From: Kitasatospora mediocidica KCTC 9733
GTDB lineage: Bacteria; Actinomycetota; Actinomycetes; Streptomycetales; Streptomycetaceae
Assembly: GCF_000744225.1 (NCBI RefSeq)
Contig: NZ_JQLN01000005.1
Location: 930,001-994,000, forward strand
Length of the DNA: 64,000 nt
Reading direction: 5' to 3'
The translations under genes were made by a program, and so were the position numbers. The notes under the pieces were generated by a model that saw only the letters and a program-made list of their open reading frames with translations, was not told the origin of the DNA and did not search any database. Shown here piece by piece: positions 33,503 through 43,121 of this stretch (its first letter is position 1; each line of letters starts with the position of its first letter).

Positions 33503-35965
33503 ATGACGCACCCTGCGGAGGACACCGCCGACCCCGGCCCCGCCCACGCGAGCGCGCCTGCGGGGAGCGAACCCGGCGCCCACGCCAGCCGTCCCGGCCA
33601 GGGCAGGCGGCACGGCCTGACCGCCGCCGAGGTGGCCGAGCGGGTCGCGCGCGGCCAGGTCAACGACGTCCCGGTGCGCTCCAGTCGGTCGATCTCCGAG
33701 ATCGTCCGGGCCAACGTCTTCACCCGCTTCAACGCGATCATCGGCGTGCTGTTCGGCATCATCCTGGTGGTCGGCCCGATCCAGGACGGCCTGTTCGGCC
33801 TGGTGATCGTCGCCAACACCGCGATCGGCGTCGTCCAGGAGGTGCGCGCCAAGCAGACCCTGGACAGCCTGGCGCTGATCGGCGAGGCCAGGCCCGAGGT
33901 CCGCCGGGACGGGCAGGCGCAGCAGGTGGCCGTCGCCGAGATCGTGCTCGACGACACCGTGCTGCTCGGCATCGGCGACAAGGTGATCGTCGACGGCCTG
34001 GTCAGCGAGGCGGACGGCCTGGAGATCGACGAGTCGCTGCTCACCGGCGAGCCCGACCCGGTGCTCAAGCAGCCGGGTGACCCGATGATGTCCGGCAGCT
34101 TCGTGGTGGCCGGCGCCGGGGCGTTCACGGCGACCAAGGTGGGCCGCGAGGCGTACGCGGCGCAGCTGGCCGAGGAGGCCAGCCGGTTCACCCTGGTCAA
34201 GTCCGAGCTGCGCAGCGGCATCGACACGATCCTGCGGTTCATCACCTGGCTTCTGGTGCCGACCGCGATCGGCCTGGTGATCAGCCAGTGGTCGGTGGAG
34301 CACAACGACTGGCGCGAGGCGGTCCGGCGCACGGTGGCCGGCATCGTGCCGATGGTCCCCGAGGGCCTGGTGCTGCTCACCTCGGTGGCGTTCGCGATCG
34401 GCGTGGTGCGACTGGGACGCAAGCAGTGCCTGGTGCAGGAGCTGCCCGCGATCGAGGGCCTGGCCCGGGTGGACACCGTCTGCCTGGACAAGACCGGCAC
34501 CCTCACCGAGGGCGGCATGGACGTGCTGGAGCTGCGCCCGCTGGGCAGCGCGGCCGACCGGCCGGCCGAACCCGCCGTGCTGCAACGCGCGCTGGGCGCC
34601 ATGGGCGGCGCGGACGCCCGGCCCAACGCCAGCATGCAGGCGGTCATCGACGCCTACGGCTCGGGCGCGCCGGACGGCCAGGAGTGGCGGGTACTGGAGG
34701 CCGCGCCGTTCTCCTCCGCCCGCAAGTGGAGCGGCGTGCAGCTGCTGGAGCCGGGCGGCACCGAGGCCAGCTGGCTGCTCGGGGCGCCCGACGTCCTACT
34801 GCCCGACGGCCACCCGGCGCTGACCGAGGTGGACGAACTGGGCGCCCAGGGTCTGCGGGTGCTGCTGCTCGGCCGCACACCCGTCGCGCTGGACGCCCCC
34901 GACCCGGCCAAGGACCTCCAGCCGCTGGCCCTGGTGGTGCTCCAGCAGCGGGTTCGCCCGGACGCCGCCGAGACCCTGCGCTACTTCGCGGACCAGCGGG
35001 TGGACGCCAAGGTGATCTCCGGCGACAGCGCGGTCTCGGTCGGCGCGGTGGCGACCGGCTTGGGCCTGCCCGGCGCCGACCACCCGGTGGACGCCCGGAC
35101 GCTGCCGGACGACCGGCAGGCACTGGCCGACACCGTGGAGCGCACCACCGTCTTCGGCCGGGTCTCCCCGCAGCAGAAGCGCGACCTGGTCGGCGCCCTC
35201 CAGTCGCGCGGCCACACGGTGGCGATGACCGGCGACGGCGTCAACGACGTGCTGGCGCTCAAGGACGCCGACATCGGCGTGGCGATGGGCTCGGGCAGCG
35301 AGGCGACCCGCGCGGTCGCGCAGATCGTGCTGCTGGACGACCGCTTCGCCACGCTGCCGTCGGTGGTCGCCGAGGGCCGCCGGGTGATCGGCAACATCGA
35401 ACGGGTGGCCAGCCTCTTCCTGGTGAAGACCGTCTACTCGGTGCTGCTGGCACTGCTGGTGGTCTTCACCCAGTCGCCGTACCCGTTCCTGCCCCGGCAC
35501 TCCACCGTGCTGAGCGCGCTGACCATCGGCATCCCGGCCTTCTTCCTGGCGCTGGCGCCCAACACCGAGCGGGCCAAGCCCGGCTTCGTGAAGCGGGTGC
35601 TGCGGATCGCGGTGCCCGGCGGCGTGATCGCCGGGACCGCCACCTTCACCGCGTACGCGCTGGCCCGCTCCGACCACGACACCAACCTGACCGCCGACAC
35701 CAGCGTCGCCACCCTGACGCTCTTCCTGGTGGCGATCTGGGTGCTGGCGATCGTGGCCCGGCCGTACACCTGGTGGCGACTCGCCCTGATCGGCAGCATG
35801 TGCGGGCTGTTCACCCTGGTGCTGACCGTGCCCTGGCTCTCGGACTTCTTCCAGCTGAAGCTGGTCGGCACCCGGGACCCGTGGACCGGCGTCGTCATCG
35901 CGGTGACGGCCGGGCTGCTGCTCGAACTGGTCTGGATCTTCATTCGACGCAGCCTCAAGGAGTAG
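33503..35965 (+). CDS. cation-translocating P-type ATPase
   Basis: This 820-aa pump has actuator motif 'DESLLTGEPDPV', phosphorylation motif 'DKTGTLTEG' with Asp329, hinge 'MTGDGVNDVLALKDADIGVAMGSGS', and M4 'PEGL' near residue 286, as in P2-type rather than CPx heavy-metal pumps. There is no N-terminal metal-binding domain. The C-terminus has about six TM segments. The ion is likely divalent or monovalent metal, but cannot be named. Confidence 0.93.
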   Translation: MTHPAEDTADPGPAHASAPAGSEPGAHASRPGQGRRHGLTAAEVAERVARGQVNDVPVRSSRSISEIVRANVFTRFNAIIGVLFGIILVVGPIQDGLFGLVIVANTAIGVVQEVRAKQTLDSLALIGEARPEVRRDGQAQQVAVAEIVLDDTVLLGIGDKVIVDGLVSEADGLEIDESLLTGEPDPVLKQPGDPMMSGSFVVAGAGAFTATKVGREAYAAQLAEEASRFTLVKSELRSGIDTILRFITWLLVPTAIGLVISQWSVEHNDWREAVRRTVAGIVPMVPEGLVLLTSVAFAIGVVRLGRKQCLVQELPAIEGLARVDTVCLDKTGTLTEGGMDVLELRPLGSAADRPAEPAVLQRALGAMGGADARPNASMQAVIDAYGSGAPDGQEWRVLEAAPFSSARKWSGVQLLEPGGTEASWLLGAPDVLLPDGHPALTEVDELGAQGLRVLLLGRTPVALDAPDPAKDLQPLALVVLQQRVRPDAAETLRYFADQRVDAKVISGDSAVSVGAVATGLGLPGADHPVDARTLPDDRQALADTVERTTVFGRVSPQQKRDLVGALQSRGHTVAMTGDGVNDVLALKDADIGVAMGSGSEATRAVAQIVLLDDRFATLPSVVAEGRRVIGNIERVASLFLVKTVYSVLLALLVVFTQSPYPFLPRHSTVLSALTIGIPAFFLALAPNTERAKPGFVKRVLRIAVPGGVIAGTATFTAYALARSDHDTNLTADTSVATLTLFLVAIWVLAIVARPYTWWRLALIGSMCGLFTLVLTVPWLSDFFQLKLVGTRDPWTGVVIAVTAGLLLELVWIFIRRSLKE

Positions 35966-35968
35966 TGC

Positions 35969-38900
35969 TCAGGACTCGAAGTCCCGTGCGGCCGACAGCT
36001 CGTAGGCGCGGTCCGGCTCGGTCAGCGCGGCCAGCACCTCGAACCTGCGGTGCCACTGCCCGACCGACCAGGCCAGCCCGGCCGCCAGCCCCTCGGGGGT
36101 GGCCGCGTGCAGCAGCCCGGGCACCGGCGGTACCTCGAACTCGTCGTCCTCGTCCGCTACTTCGGAAGTCTCCGGGTCGTACGGCAGCTCGGGGGCCGGG
36201 GCCGAGGTGTCCCAGCGCCAGTCCACCGCCGCCTCCTCGCCGTCCGGGCCGACCACCAGCAGCTCGTCGTGCTCCTCGTAGGCGGCCGGGCATCCGGGCA
36301 GCAACTCCCGGACGAACGCCGGGACCCGGTGCAGCGCGCCCTCCGAGAGCACCCGGCCGCCCGCGATCTCGCTGGCCAGCGAGACGTGCAGGCGCTCGGC
36401 GAGGGCGGCCGCCAACGCCGGGGCGACCGGCAGCAACGGGTACGGGTGCAGCAGCTGCACCAGGTCGGGGGCGTCGGCGACGACCGCCTCGGTGGCGTCC
36501 ACCAGCACGGTGTGCGCCGGACGCCGTCCGCTCTGCTCGTCCAGCGGCGGCAGCGCCCGGACGGTGTCGAGGGATTCGACATCGTCCGCGGCCGCCAACG
36601 CCGAGTAGATGCCGTGCAGTTGGCGGTGCGAGACCTCGCTCTGCGGGTCGGTCAGCCGGTCCAGCAACTCGTCCGGGCCGTGCGGCTCGGCCAGCAGCGC
36701 GGCGAGGGTGGTGCGCACCCCGAGGGCGTGCAGGAACTGCTCGTCCAGCGTGGTGCGCGCCTCGTCGTAGAGGCCGCGCAGCAGCGGGTCGGCGCCGGCC
36801 GCGCGCAGCCCGGCGGGCTCCTTGCCGTCCAGCACCGGGTGGTCGCGCAGCCACCAGGCGGTGTACGGCGGCAGGTCGGTGTACGTGCCGCCCGGCAGCA
36901 GGACCCGGACGGGGGTGACCACGGCGTCCCGGTACGGCGGGCGGGCCAGCACGGCGAGCGCCTCGGGCCAGGCCTCCTCGTCCACCAGGTCGAGGTCCCG
37001 CACGGCCGTCAACTCGGCGGCCACCGGCGGCACTCCGTACTCCACATCGTCCGCGTGCAGGGCCTCCAGCACGTCCTCGCACCACTCCGCGAGGCCGTCG
37101 GGCGCCTCGTCCAGCAGGCCGGTCGGCGCGCCGCCGGCCGCCCGGTCGGCCGGTGCGGTCGGGTCCAGCCGCTCCAGGTCGTCCGGGTCGAGCACCACGT
37201 CCTCCGCCCTGACCAGCACGAAGTTGCTCAACACGCCTACCGCTGCGAGGACTTCGGCGCCCCAGCGCTCCAACAGCTCCTCGTCGACGTACGGCGCGTC
37301 CTCCGGGCGGGCCAGCCGGGCCAGCGGGCTGTCCGGGAGGATCAACTCGCCGGCCCGGGAGAGCTCTCCCTCGTCGTCGAGCAGCGCGAGCCGGGCCAGC
37401 CACGGGTGGTCGCCCGGCCGGGCCTCCGCCGCCTTCACCAACGCCAGGACGGCGTCGGCCAGTTCGGCGGCGGCCTGGTAGTCGTCCTCGCCGTTCTCCA
37501 GCGAGCGCGCCACGGCGGCCCGCAGCTCCGGGGTCTGCAGGATCCCGGCCGGGGTCGCGGTGACCGCGCCCAGCTTGGCCAGCAGCGGGTGCGCGGCATC
37601 GGGGTGCGCGAGGCGCAGGTCCAGGCGTTCCAACGCCTCGGCCAGCGACTCGGGGTAGCCGGGGTAGCCGGCCCAGTCGGCGGCGTCCGAGGGCAGCAGC
37701 ACCCGGCGCGGCCCGGTCACCGTACGGCCGGTGGCCAGCGGCACCGGCAGCGCGCCGAGCGCCTCCGGATCGGCGCCGAGCAGCGCCGCGTACAGGCTGC
37801 GCCACCAGGACGGCTCGCGCTCCAGGCCGCCGAGCTGGTCCACCACGTCGGCCAGCGCGATGCGCCGCACCTGGAGCGCGCGCAGCTCCGAGCGGCGCTC
37901 CAGACCGGCCGGCAGCAGCCCGGGGAAGATCGGCGCCAGCGCCTCGACCACCGAGCCGTCGGCCCCCTCGACGAGCGTGGCGTCGCGCGGGCGCAGCGCC
38001 GGAGTGCCCTCCTCGACGGGGGCCGGGTGCGGCAGGAACGCGGTGCCGGGCAGCCGGCCGAGGATCGCGGCGCGCAGCGCGTTGTCCAGCGCGCCCTGCC
38101 CGAGCGGCCCGGGCACCAGCGCCAGCGAGCCCAGGTCGGCCCCACGGGCACGCAGCAGCTCGGCATAGGCGTCGGCCGCGCGCTCGGTCAGGTAGTCCGC
38201 CAGCGCGCCGGGCGCGACGTGCCGACGGGTCGGGTCCAGCGGGTAGGAGGCGATCAACAGGGCCGGGACGCCGAGCGGTTCGTCGCTGGGGGTGGGCGAG
38301 TGCAGGACCGGCGCCACCGGCAGCGGCTGCGGGGTACCGGCCGCCGAGACCGGGACGGCCCAGGTGACCGTCCAGTACGGGCGGGCCCGCTCCTCGACCG
38401 GGCGGTCGAGCAGCAGCTCGGCGGGGAGCGCGCCGGTGGCGGTGACGGTCTGCCAGACGGACCTGCCACCCTGCTCCCCGTCGCGCTCCCCGCTCTGGTC
38501 GGTCAGGGTGACCACGCCAAGGCCGTGCTCGGTCCGCTCGGCGGCCGAACGGGTGAGGGTGCGGCTGCGGCCGTCCGGGGTCTCGACCACCACCTCGGCG
38601 ATGCCGGGCAGGGTGAGCAGCAGCGCGTCGTCGATGCCGTCCAGCAGGCGGCGGGTCAGATCCTCGGCGGCGGCGTCCCGCAGCTTGAGCAGCACCACCG
38701 TGTCGTAGCCGGCCGGCGGCTCGCCCTCGGCGGGCAACGGCAGGCGCAGCAGCGGGACATGACCGTCGCGGCGGCGCAACTCCTCGGCCAGCTCCGGGTG
38801 TTCACCGGCCCGCTGGTCGGCCAGCGCGCGCGCCGCGGCGAGTGACCAGCGCACCCCGCCCTGGGTGCTGAGCAGTACGGGCTCGTCGCTGACGGCCAGC

Positions 38901-39316
38901 ACGGCCGCGAAGCCGACACCGAACCGGCCCACCGTGGGGCTCGCGTCGGCGCGCTTGGAGGAGGCGCGCAGGGTGGAGAGCGACTCGACCGCGGCCGCGT
39001 CCAGCGGGGCACCGGTGTTCGCGGCGGCCAGCACGCCGTCCCGCAGGGTCAGCCGGAGCCGGCCCGGGCCCTCGCCGGCCCGGCCGGCGGCGTCCGCGGC
39101 GTTCTGCGCGAGCTCGACGACCAGCCGGTCGCGGTAGCCGCCGAGGGCCAACTCCTCCTCGGCGTTGGCGTCCTCGCGGAAGCGCGCCGGGGAGGCCGCC
39201 CAGGCGTCCAGAACCCGGCGCCGCAGGGCCGCCGTGTCGAAGTGGTCGGCGGCCTGTTCGTCGCCGCTGCCGATGATGCGAGGCTCCACTGGATTGCCGC
39301 CTTCCCCGTCTGTCAC
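35969..39316 (-). CDS. sacsin N-terminal ATP-binding-like protein
   Basis: This protein of about 1115 aa has a GHKL/HSP90-like ATPase domain: N-box 'VELAQNAADAAG' near residue 70 and G-box 'GRFGVGFAAVLAV' near 133. The remaining roughly 800 residues are helical, Leu/Ala/Asp-rich and without recognised domains. The family is conserved in actinobacteria, probably as a chaperone-like ATPase of unknown client. GTG at 39316 was chosen; GTG at 39289 is an alternative. It ends 3 bp from the convergent P-type ATPase gene. Confidence 0.85.
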   Translation of the reverse strand: MTDGEGGNPVEPRIIGSGDEQAADHFDTAALRRRVLDAWAASPARFREDANAEEELALGGYRDRLVVELAQNAADAAGRAGEGPGRLRLTLRDGVLAAANTGAPLDAAAVESLSTLRASSKRADASPTVGRFGVGFAAVLAVSDEPVLLSTQGGVRWSLAAARALADQRAGEHPELAEELRRRDGHVPLLRLPLPAEGEPPAGYDTVVLLKLRDAAAEDLTRRLLDGIDDALLLTLPGIAEVVVETPDGRSRTLTRSAAERTEHGLGVVTLTDQSGERDGEQGGRSVWQTVTATGALPAELLLDRPVEERARPYWTVTWAVPVSAAGTPQPLPVAPVLHSPTPSDEPLGVPALLIASYPLDPTRRHVAPGALADYLTERAADAYAELLRARGADLGSLALVPGPLGQGALDNALRAAILGRLPGTAFLPHPAPVEEGTPALRPRDATLVEGADGSVVEALAPIFPGLLPAGLERRSELRALQVRRIALADVVDQLGGLEREPSWWRSLYAALLGADPEALGALPVPLATGRTVTGPRRVLLPSDAADWAGYPGYPESLAEALERLDLRLAHPDAAHPLLAKLGAVTATPAGILQTPELRAAVARSLENGEDDYQAAAELADAVLALVKAAEARPGDHPWLARLALLDDEGELSRAGELILPDSPLARLARPEDAPYVDEELLERWGAEVLAAVGVLSNFVLVRAEDVVLDPDDLERLDPTAPADRAAGGAPTGLLDEAPDGLAEWCEDVLEALHADDVEYGVPPVAAELTAVRDLDLVDEEAWPEALAVLARPPYRDAVVTPVRVLLPGGTYTDLPPYTAWWLRDHPVLDGKEPAGLRAAGADPLLRGLYDEARTTLDEQFLHALGVRTTLAALLAEPHGPDELLDRLTDPQSEVSHRQLHGIYSALAAADDVESLDTVRALPPLDEQSGRRPAHTVLVDATEAVVADAPDLVQLLHPYPLLPVAPALAAALAERLHVSLASEIAGGRVLSEGALHRVPAFVRELLPGCPAAYEEHDELLVVGPDGEEAAVDWRWDTSAPAPELPYDPETSEVADEDDEFEVPPVPGLLHAATPEGLAAGLAWSVGQWHRRFEVLAALTEPDRAYELSAARDFES

Positions 39317-39392
39317 ACCTGACCTGCCGTCGGGGGCATTCTCCCTCGAACGGACAGGCCGGCCGACCAACGGGGCCCGCAGCGCCCGGGTG

Positions 39393-40283
39393 TCAGGAGT
39401 GGCCGAGTTCCTCGGCCGGGGCGTCGGGCTCCACCGAGCCGCTGGCGCGGTCCGGGTGAAGCTGCATCGGCTCGACCATCAGCTCGTCCAGGATCAGTTC
39501 GGACGGCACCGGCGGGGCCGGCAGCACGACCGCCTCGGAGTGCCCGCCGCAGCCGTACGCCAGCGAGACGATCTGGCCGTCGGCCGGACCGTACTCGTTG
39601 CCGCAGACGCCGAAGGCCTGGCCCAGCGAGCCGCCGATCGCGATCAGGAAGCCGCAGCTGGTGCAGGCGGCCGGCGCGGACTGTGCCATCGGGGTCTGCG
39701 CGCCGTGGGTCTTCTCCCAGCGGTCGGCCGCCAGGTGCAGGCCGAGCCGGGAGAGCACCCGGGGACGGGACATCCCCAGTTCGGCGGCGATGGCGCCGAT
39801 CTCCGCGCGGGCCGGGGCGGGCTGGACCGTGGGGTCCGAGACCTCCAGGTCGTCGTCGCCGTCGAAGATCGCCGAGTTCGGGGCCGGCTCGTCCTCGCCG
39901 GTCCAGCCGGGCTCCAGGCGCAGGTCGTCGGCGTCGGTCGGCAGCAGGTCACCGGGGCCGAGGTCGCCCGGGCGCAGGCGCTCGCTCCACGGCACCCACT
40001 GCGGCGCCAGCACGGCGTCCGGTCCGGGCAGCAGCACGGTCTCGTCCAGGGTCACCAGCTTGGAGCGCGGCGCGCGCGCCACGGTGACCGCCCAGTTCCA
40101 ACCCCGGTAGGCGGCGTCCACGCACTCGAAGGTGTGGGTGACGACCCGCTCGCCCTCGGCCTGCACCCCCAGGTGGGCGCCGACGGCCTCTGCGCCGACC
40201 GAGTCGACCGCTGCTTGCCTGGCGAGTTCGACGGCCTCGGCACAGAGCCGATCGGGGGTACGGCTTCGCATCGCAGCACTCAC
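39393..40283 (-). CDS. DUF3027 family protein
   Basis: This 296-aa protein has 'CAEAVELARQAAVDSVGAEAVGAHLG', 'RGWNWAVTVARAPR', and a Cys pattern 'CTSCGF ... GVCGN' that could hold zinc, then an acidic tail. DUF3027 occurs in actinobacteria next to the same sacsin-like gene. Function unknown. It is divergent from the MFS gene over 537 bp. Confidence 0.88.
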   Translation of the reverse strand: MSAAMRSRTPDRLCAEAVELARQAAVDSVGAEAVGAHLGVQAEGERVVTHTFECVDAAYRGWNWAVTVARAPRSKLVTLDETVLLPGPDAVLAPQWVPWSERLRPGDLGPGDLLPTDADDLRLEPGWTGEDEPAPNSAIFDGDDDLEVSDPTVQPAPARAEIGAIAAELGMSRPRVLSRLGLHLAADRWEKTHGAQTPMAQSAPAACTSCGFLIAIGGSLGQAFGVCGNEYGPADGQIVSLAYGCGGHSEAVVLPAPPVPSELILDELMVEPMQLHPDRASGSVEPDAPAEELGHS

Positions 40284-40820
40284 GGCGTCGGTTCTCTCCC
40301 AGTCTCTTACCTGCAGCCTATCGCCGGCGACCCGGCCGGGCCGGTGCCGGGCAGTCGCGGCCGTCGCCCACGTGCCCGCCGCCGGGTGCGGGAAACCCCC
40401 CGGGCATGGCGTCGTGTCGGACGAACCGCTGGTACCACTCGCTCGTGGTACCGCTCCCTATTCTGCGCGAACCGGTACCGGTCCGTGGACCGACCGCGCC
40501 GCCGTCGGGCGATACCGTCCGTCCCCCTGCGCGATCACCAAGGCAGCGGTACGCGTAGTGCAGGCTACCCGTCGCCCCGGCTCCGGCGACAGTCCGGGAA
40601 GTCCGGGACCACTCCGCAACCCGCCCGCGACCGGCCCGCGACCTGCCCACGACCCGGGGGCGACCCGGATGCGACCCGGCTGACGGGCAGGCCACGACCG
40701 GGCTCCGGGCGTTCCCGGAGCGGTCTTCGAGGGCATCCGGGTGTGCACCGAGGGGCCGAGCCGCGCCGAGTGAAGCGGAATCTCTCGTCGCACGCGGGAT
40801 TGTCAGGCAGGATTGCCTGT
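40284..40820. promoter_or_regulatory. Long divergent intergenic region with KpnI-type palindromes
   Basis: These 537 bp separate DUF3027 from the MFS gene and hold no convincing gene. A perfect repeat GGTACCAC-TCGCTC-GTGGTACC lies at 40431-40452 and a palindrome ACCGGTACCGGT at 40471-40482, giving three GGTACC cores within 50 bp. Just before the MFS start CAGGCA-GGAT-TGCCTG can form a small hairpin around the ribosome site. These may be operator or transcript-control elements; regulators are unknown. Confidence 0.4.
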
Positions 40821-42482
40821 GTGGCGGACGAAACCCCGTCGCAGCACGCCCTGCACGCTTCACCGCCTGCCAGGTCGGAACAGGCCGCTCCCGCAGACGG
40901 GGGCGACGGACCGGCGGCGGAGCCGGTGCCCGTGCCGCGACAGCAGACCTCGGTCCCCCCTGTGGACGCTACGGATCCACAGCCGGAGGACGGCTCCCCG
41001 GCGCCCCGGACCGGATCCGACCCACTCGACACGCCCGACTCAGCGGCCGATTCAGCGCCCGACTCAGCGGCCGACTCCGACCTCGCGGCGGCGCCCGTCG
41101 ATGTCGAGGCCCGGCGCAACGTCCTGGTCCGCGGCGCCTCCGCCGCCGGCCTGACCACCGGCCGGGTGGTGCACGGCACCGGCCGCCGGATCCGCAAGGC
41201 CACCTCCGCCGACGGCGCGGGCGAGTCGGGCCTGGCCAAACTGATCGAGCTGCACGCGCTGAACTCCTTCGGCGACATGCTGATCACCGTCGCCCTCGCC
41301 TCGACCATCTTCTTCTCCGTCCCCACCGGCGAGGCCCGCGGCCGGGTGGCGCTCTACCTGGTCATCACGATGGCCCCGTTCGCGCTGCTCGCCCCCGTGA
41401 TCGGCCCGCTGCTGGACCGCGTGCCGCACGGCCGGCGGGCCGCCATGGCGATGTCGATGCTGGGGCGCGCCGTCCTCGCCTGGACGATGGCGGGCACCAT
41501 CACCAGCGGCAACCTCGCCCTCTACCCGCTGGCGCTCGGCTGCCTGGTCGCCTCCAAGGCCTACGGCGTGGTGCGCAGCGTGGTCGTCCCCCGGCTCAAA
41601 CCGGCTCGGGTGACCCTGGTCAAGGCCAATTCACGGGTCACCCTGGCCGGTCTGCTGGCCACCGGGATCGCCGCCCCGGTGGGCGGCCTGCTACACCTCC
41701 TGGGACCCTCCTGGCCGCTGCGCGGGGCCTTCCTGGTCTTCGTGATCGGCACCCTGATGGCCTTTCACCTGCCGCACCAGGTGGACTCGGCCAAGGGCGA
41801 GGAGCGAGCCGTGCTGCACGCCTCTCCCACCCCGCTGCCGGAGCTCGCGGACGGGTCGGCCGCGCCCGCCAAACGCCCGAAGGCCAGCCTGCGCACGGTC
41901 GGCCCGGCCGTGATGCTCGGCCTGCGCGCGGTTGCCGCGCTGCGCGGCCTCTCCGGCTTCCTGATGCTCTTTCTGGCCTTCCTGCTGCGCGCCGAACCGG
42001 TCGGCGGCCTGGCCCCGACCGCCGCGCTGGGCCTGGTGGCCGTCGCGGCGGGCGTCGGCAACGCGCTGGGCTCGGTCCTCGGCTCGTGGCTGCGCACCCG
42101 CGGCTCGGAGGTGACCATCACCTCGATGCTGCTGCTGGCCACCACCGCGGCGGCCGCCTCCGCCCTCTGGTACGGCCTGGTGACGATGCTGGTGGTGGCC
42201 GCGGTCGCCGGGGTGGCGGGCTCGCTGGCCAAGCTGGCGCTGGACGCGCTGATCCAGCGCGACGTCCCCGAAGCGGTCCGGACCTCGACGTTCGCCCGCT
42301 CCGAGACCCTGATGCAGCTCTCCTGGGTGGCCGGCGGCACGCTCGGCATCCTGCTGCCGCTGAACGGCACGCTGGGTCTGTCGATCGCCGCCGCGATCCT
42401 CGCCACCGTGCTGCTGTGGACGGTCGTCGCACTGCTCCGGTCGGGGGTTCGCAGCGGCGCACCGCACCCCCGCGTCGCGTGA
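40821..42482 (+). CDS. MFS transporter
   Basis: This 553-aa protein has an unusually long hydrophilic N-terminus (about 135 residues, Pro/Ala/Asp-rich with repeated 'DSA' units), then 'LIELHALNSFGDMLITVALASTIFF', 'DRVPHGRRAAMAMSMLGRA' and about 12 TM helices. GTG at 40821 follows AGGCAGGA. It lies upstream of DUF2771-mqnB-mqnD in the usual actinobacterial order. Substrate unknown. Confidence 0.85.
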   Translation: MADETPSQHALHASPPARSEQAAPADGGDGPAAEPVPVPRQQTSVPPVDATDPQPEDGSPAPRTGSDPLDTPDSAADSAPDSAADSDLAAAPVDVEARRNVLVRGASAAGLTTGRVVHGTGRRIRKATSADGAGESGLAKLIELHALNSFGDMLITVALASTIFFSVPTGEARGRVALYLVITMAPFALLAPVIGPLLDRVPHGRRAAMAMSMLGRAVLAWTMAGTITSGNLALYPLALGCLVASKAYGVVRSVVVPRLKPARVTLVKANSRVTLAGLLATGIAAPVGGLLHLLGPSWPLRGAFLVFVIGTLMAFHLPHQVDSAKGEERAVLHASPTPLPELADGSAAPAKRPKASLRTVGPAVMLGLRAVAALRGLSGFLMLFLAFLLRAEPVGGLAPTAALGLVAVAAGVGNALGSVLGSWLRTRGSEVTITSMLLLATTAAAASALWYGLVTMLVVAAVAGVAGSLAKLALDALIQRDVPEAVRTSTFARSETLMQLSWVAGGTLGILLPLNGTLGLSIAAAILATVLLWTVVALLRSGVRSGAPHPRVA

Positions 42483-42509
42483 TCGGCAGAGTTGGGTAGC
42501 CTTCGTGCC

Positions 42510-43121
42510 ATGAGCCTCAGCACCCGTGTCATCGCCGGTCTCGGCGCCGTGGTCGTCATCGGCGCCGGCACGCTCGGCGGTTCGATCGCCTACGCGTCCA
42601 GCAAGAACGCTCCGGTCGGGAGCCGCGCCACCGTCACGGTCGGCCGCAACTCCCACGCGTACGAGCCCTCCTGCTACAACGCGGGCAAGCCGTTCGACGA
42701 CGCCACGAACAAGGCCTGTGGCGCGCTGGCGAAGTCGATCGGGAAGTTCCCGGTCATCAACGTCTCGACCGCCGACCAGATCGGCGTGGGCGTCGACCCC
42801 GACACCGCCAAGAACGGCTGGCAGGCCTACACCAACGGTGGCAGCAGCAGCCAGGGCGGCGGCACCCCGCTGGCCAAGCAGCAGAAGGACAACACCTTCT
42901 CGGGCCTGCAGCCGGCCGTGAACGTCCTCACCTCGACCCGCGACACCACGCTCACCGTCGTCGAGTTCGACCCGAAGACCGCCAACTCGGCGCAGCCGAA
43001 CATCATCGCCGTCTGGTTCGTGACGCTGCGCAACAACGCGCTGCCGGCCGCCTCGCCGCTGTCGCAGGACCCGTCGCAGGGTCAGGACCCCTCGCAGGGC
43101 CAGGACCCGTCGCAGCAGTGA
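42510..43121 (+). CDS. DUF2771 family protein
   Basis: This 203-aa exported or membrane-anchored protein has an N-terminal hydrophobic helix ('VIAGLGAVVVIGAGTLGGSIAYA'), a mature domain with two Cys residues ('PSCYNAGKPFDDATNKACGAL') and a repetitive C-terminus of DPSQGQ units. DUF2771 genes are regularly linked to the mqn genes. Its stop overlaps the mqnB start. Function unknown. Confidence 0.85.
   Translation: MSLSTRVIAGLGAVVVIGAGTLGGSIAYASSKNAPVGSRATVTVGRNSHAYEPSCYNAGKPFDDATNKACGALAKSIGKFPVINVSTADQIGVGVDPDTAKNGWQAYTNGGSSSQGGGTPLAKQQKDNTFSGLQPAVNVLTSTRDTTLTVVEFDPKTANSAQPNIIAVWFVTLRNNALPAASPLSQDPSQGQDPSQGQDPSQQ
43069..43119 (+). repeat. 18-bp in-frame tandem repeat (DPSQGQ)
   Basis: Nearly three copies of an 18-bp unit encode DPSQGQ-DPSQGQ-DPSQQ at the DUF2771 C-terminus. 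Units differ at third-codon positions only. Such a repeat can change copy number by slippage without breaking the frame. Confidence 0.75.
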
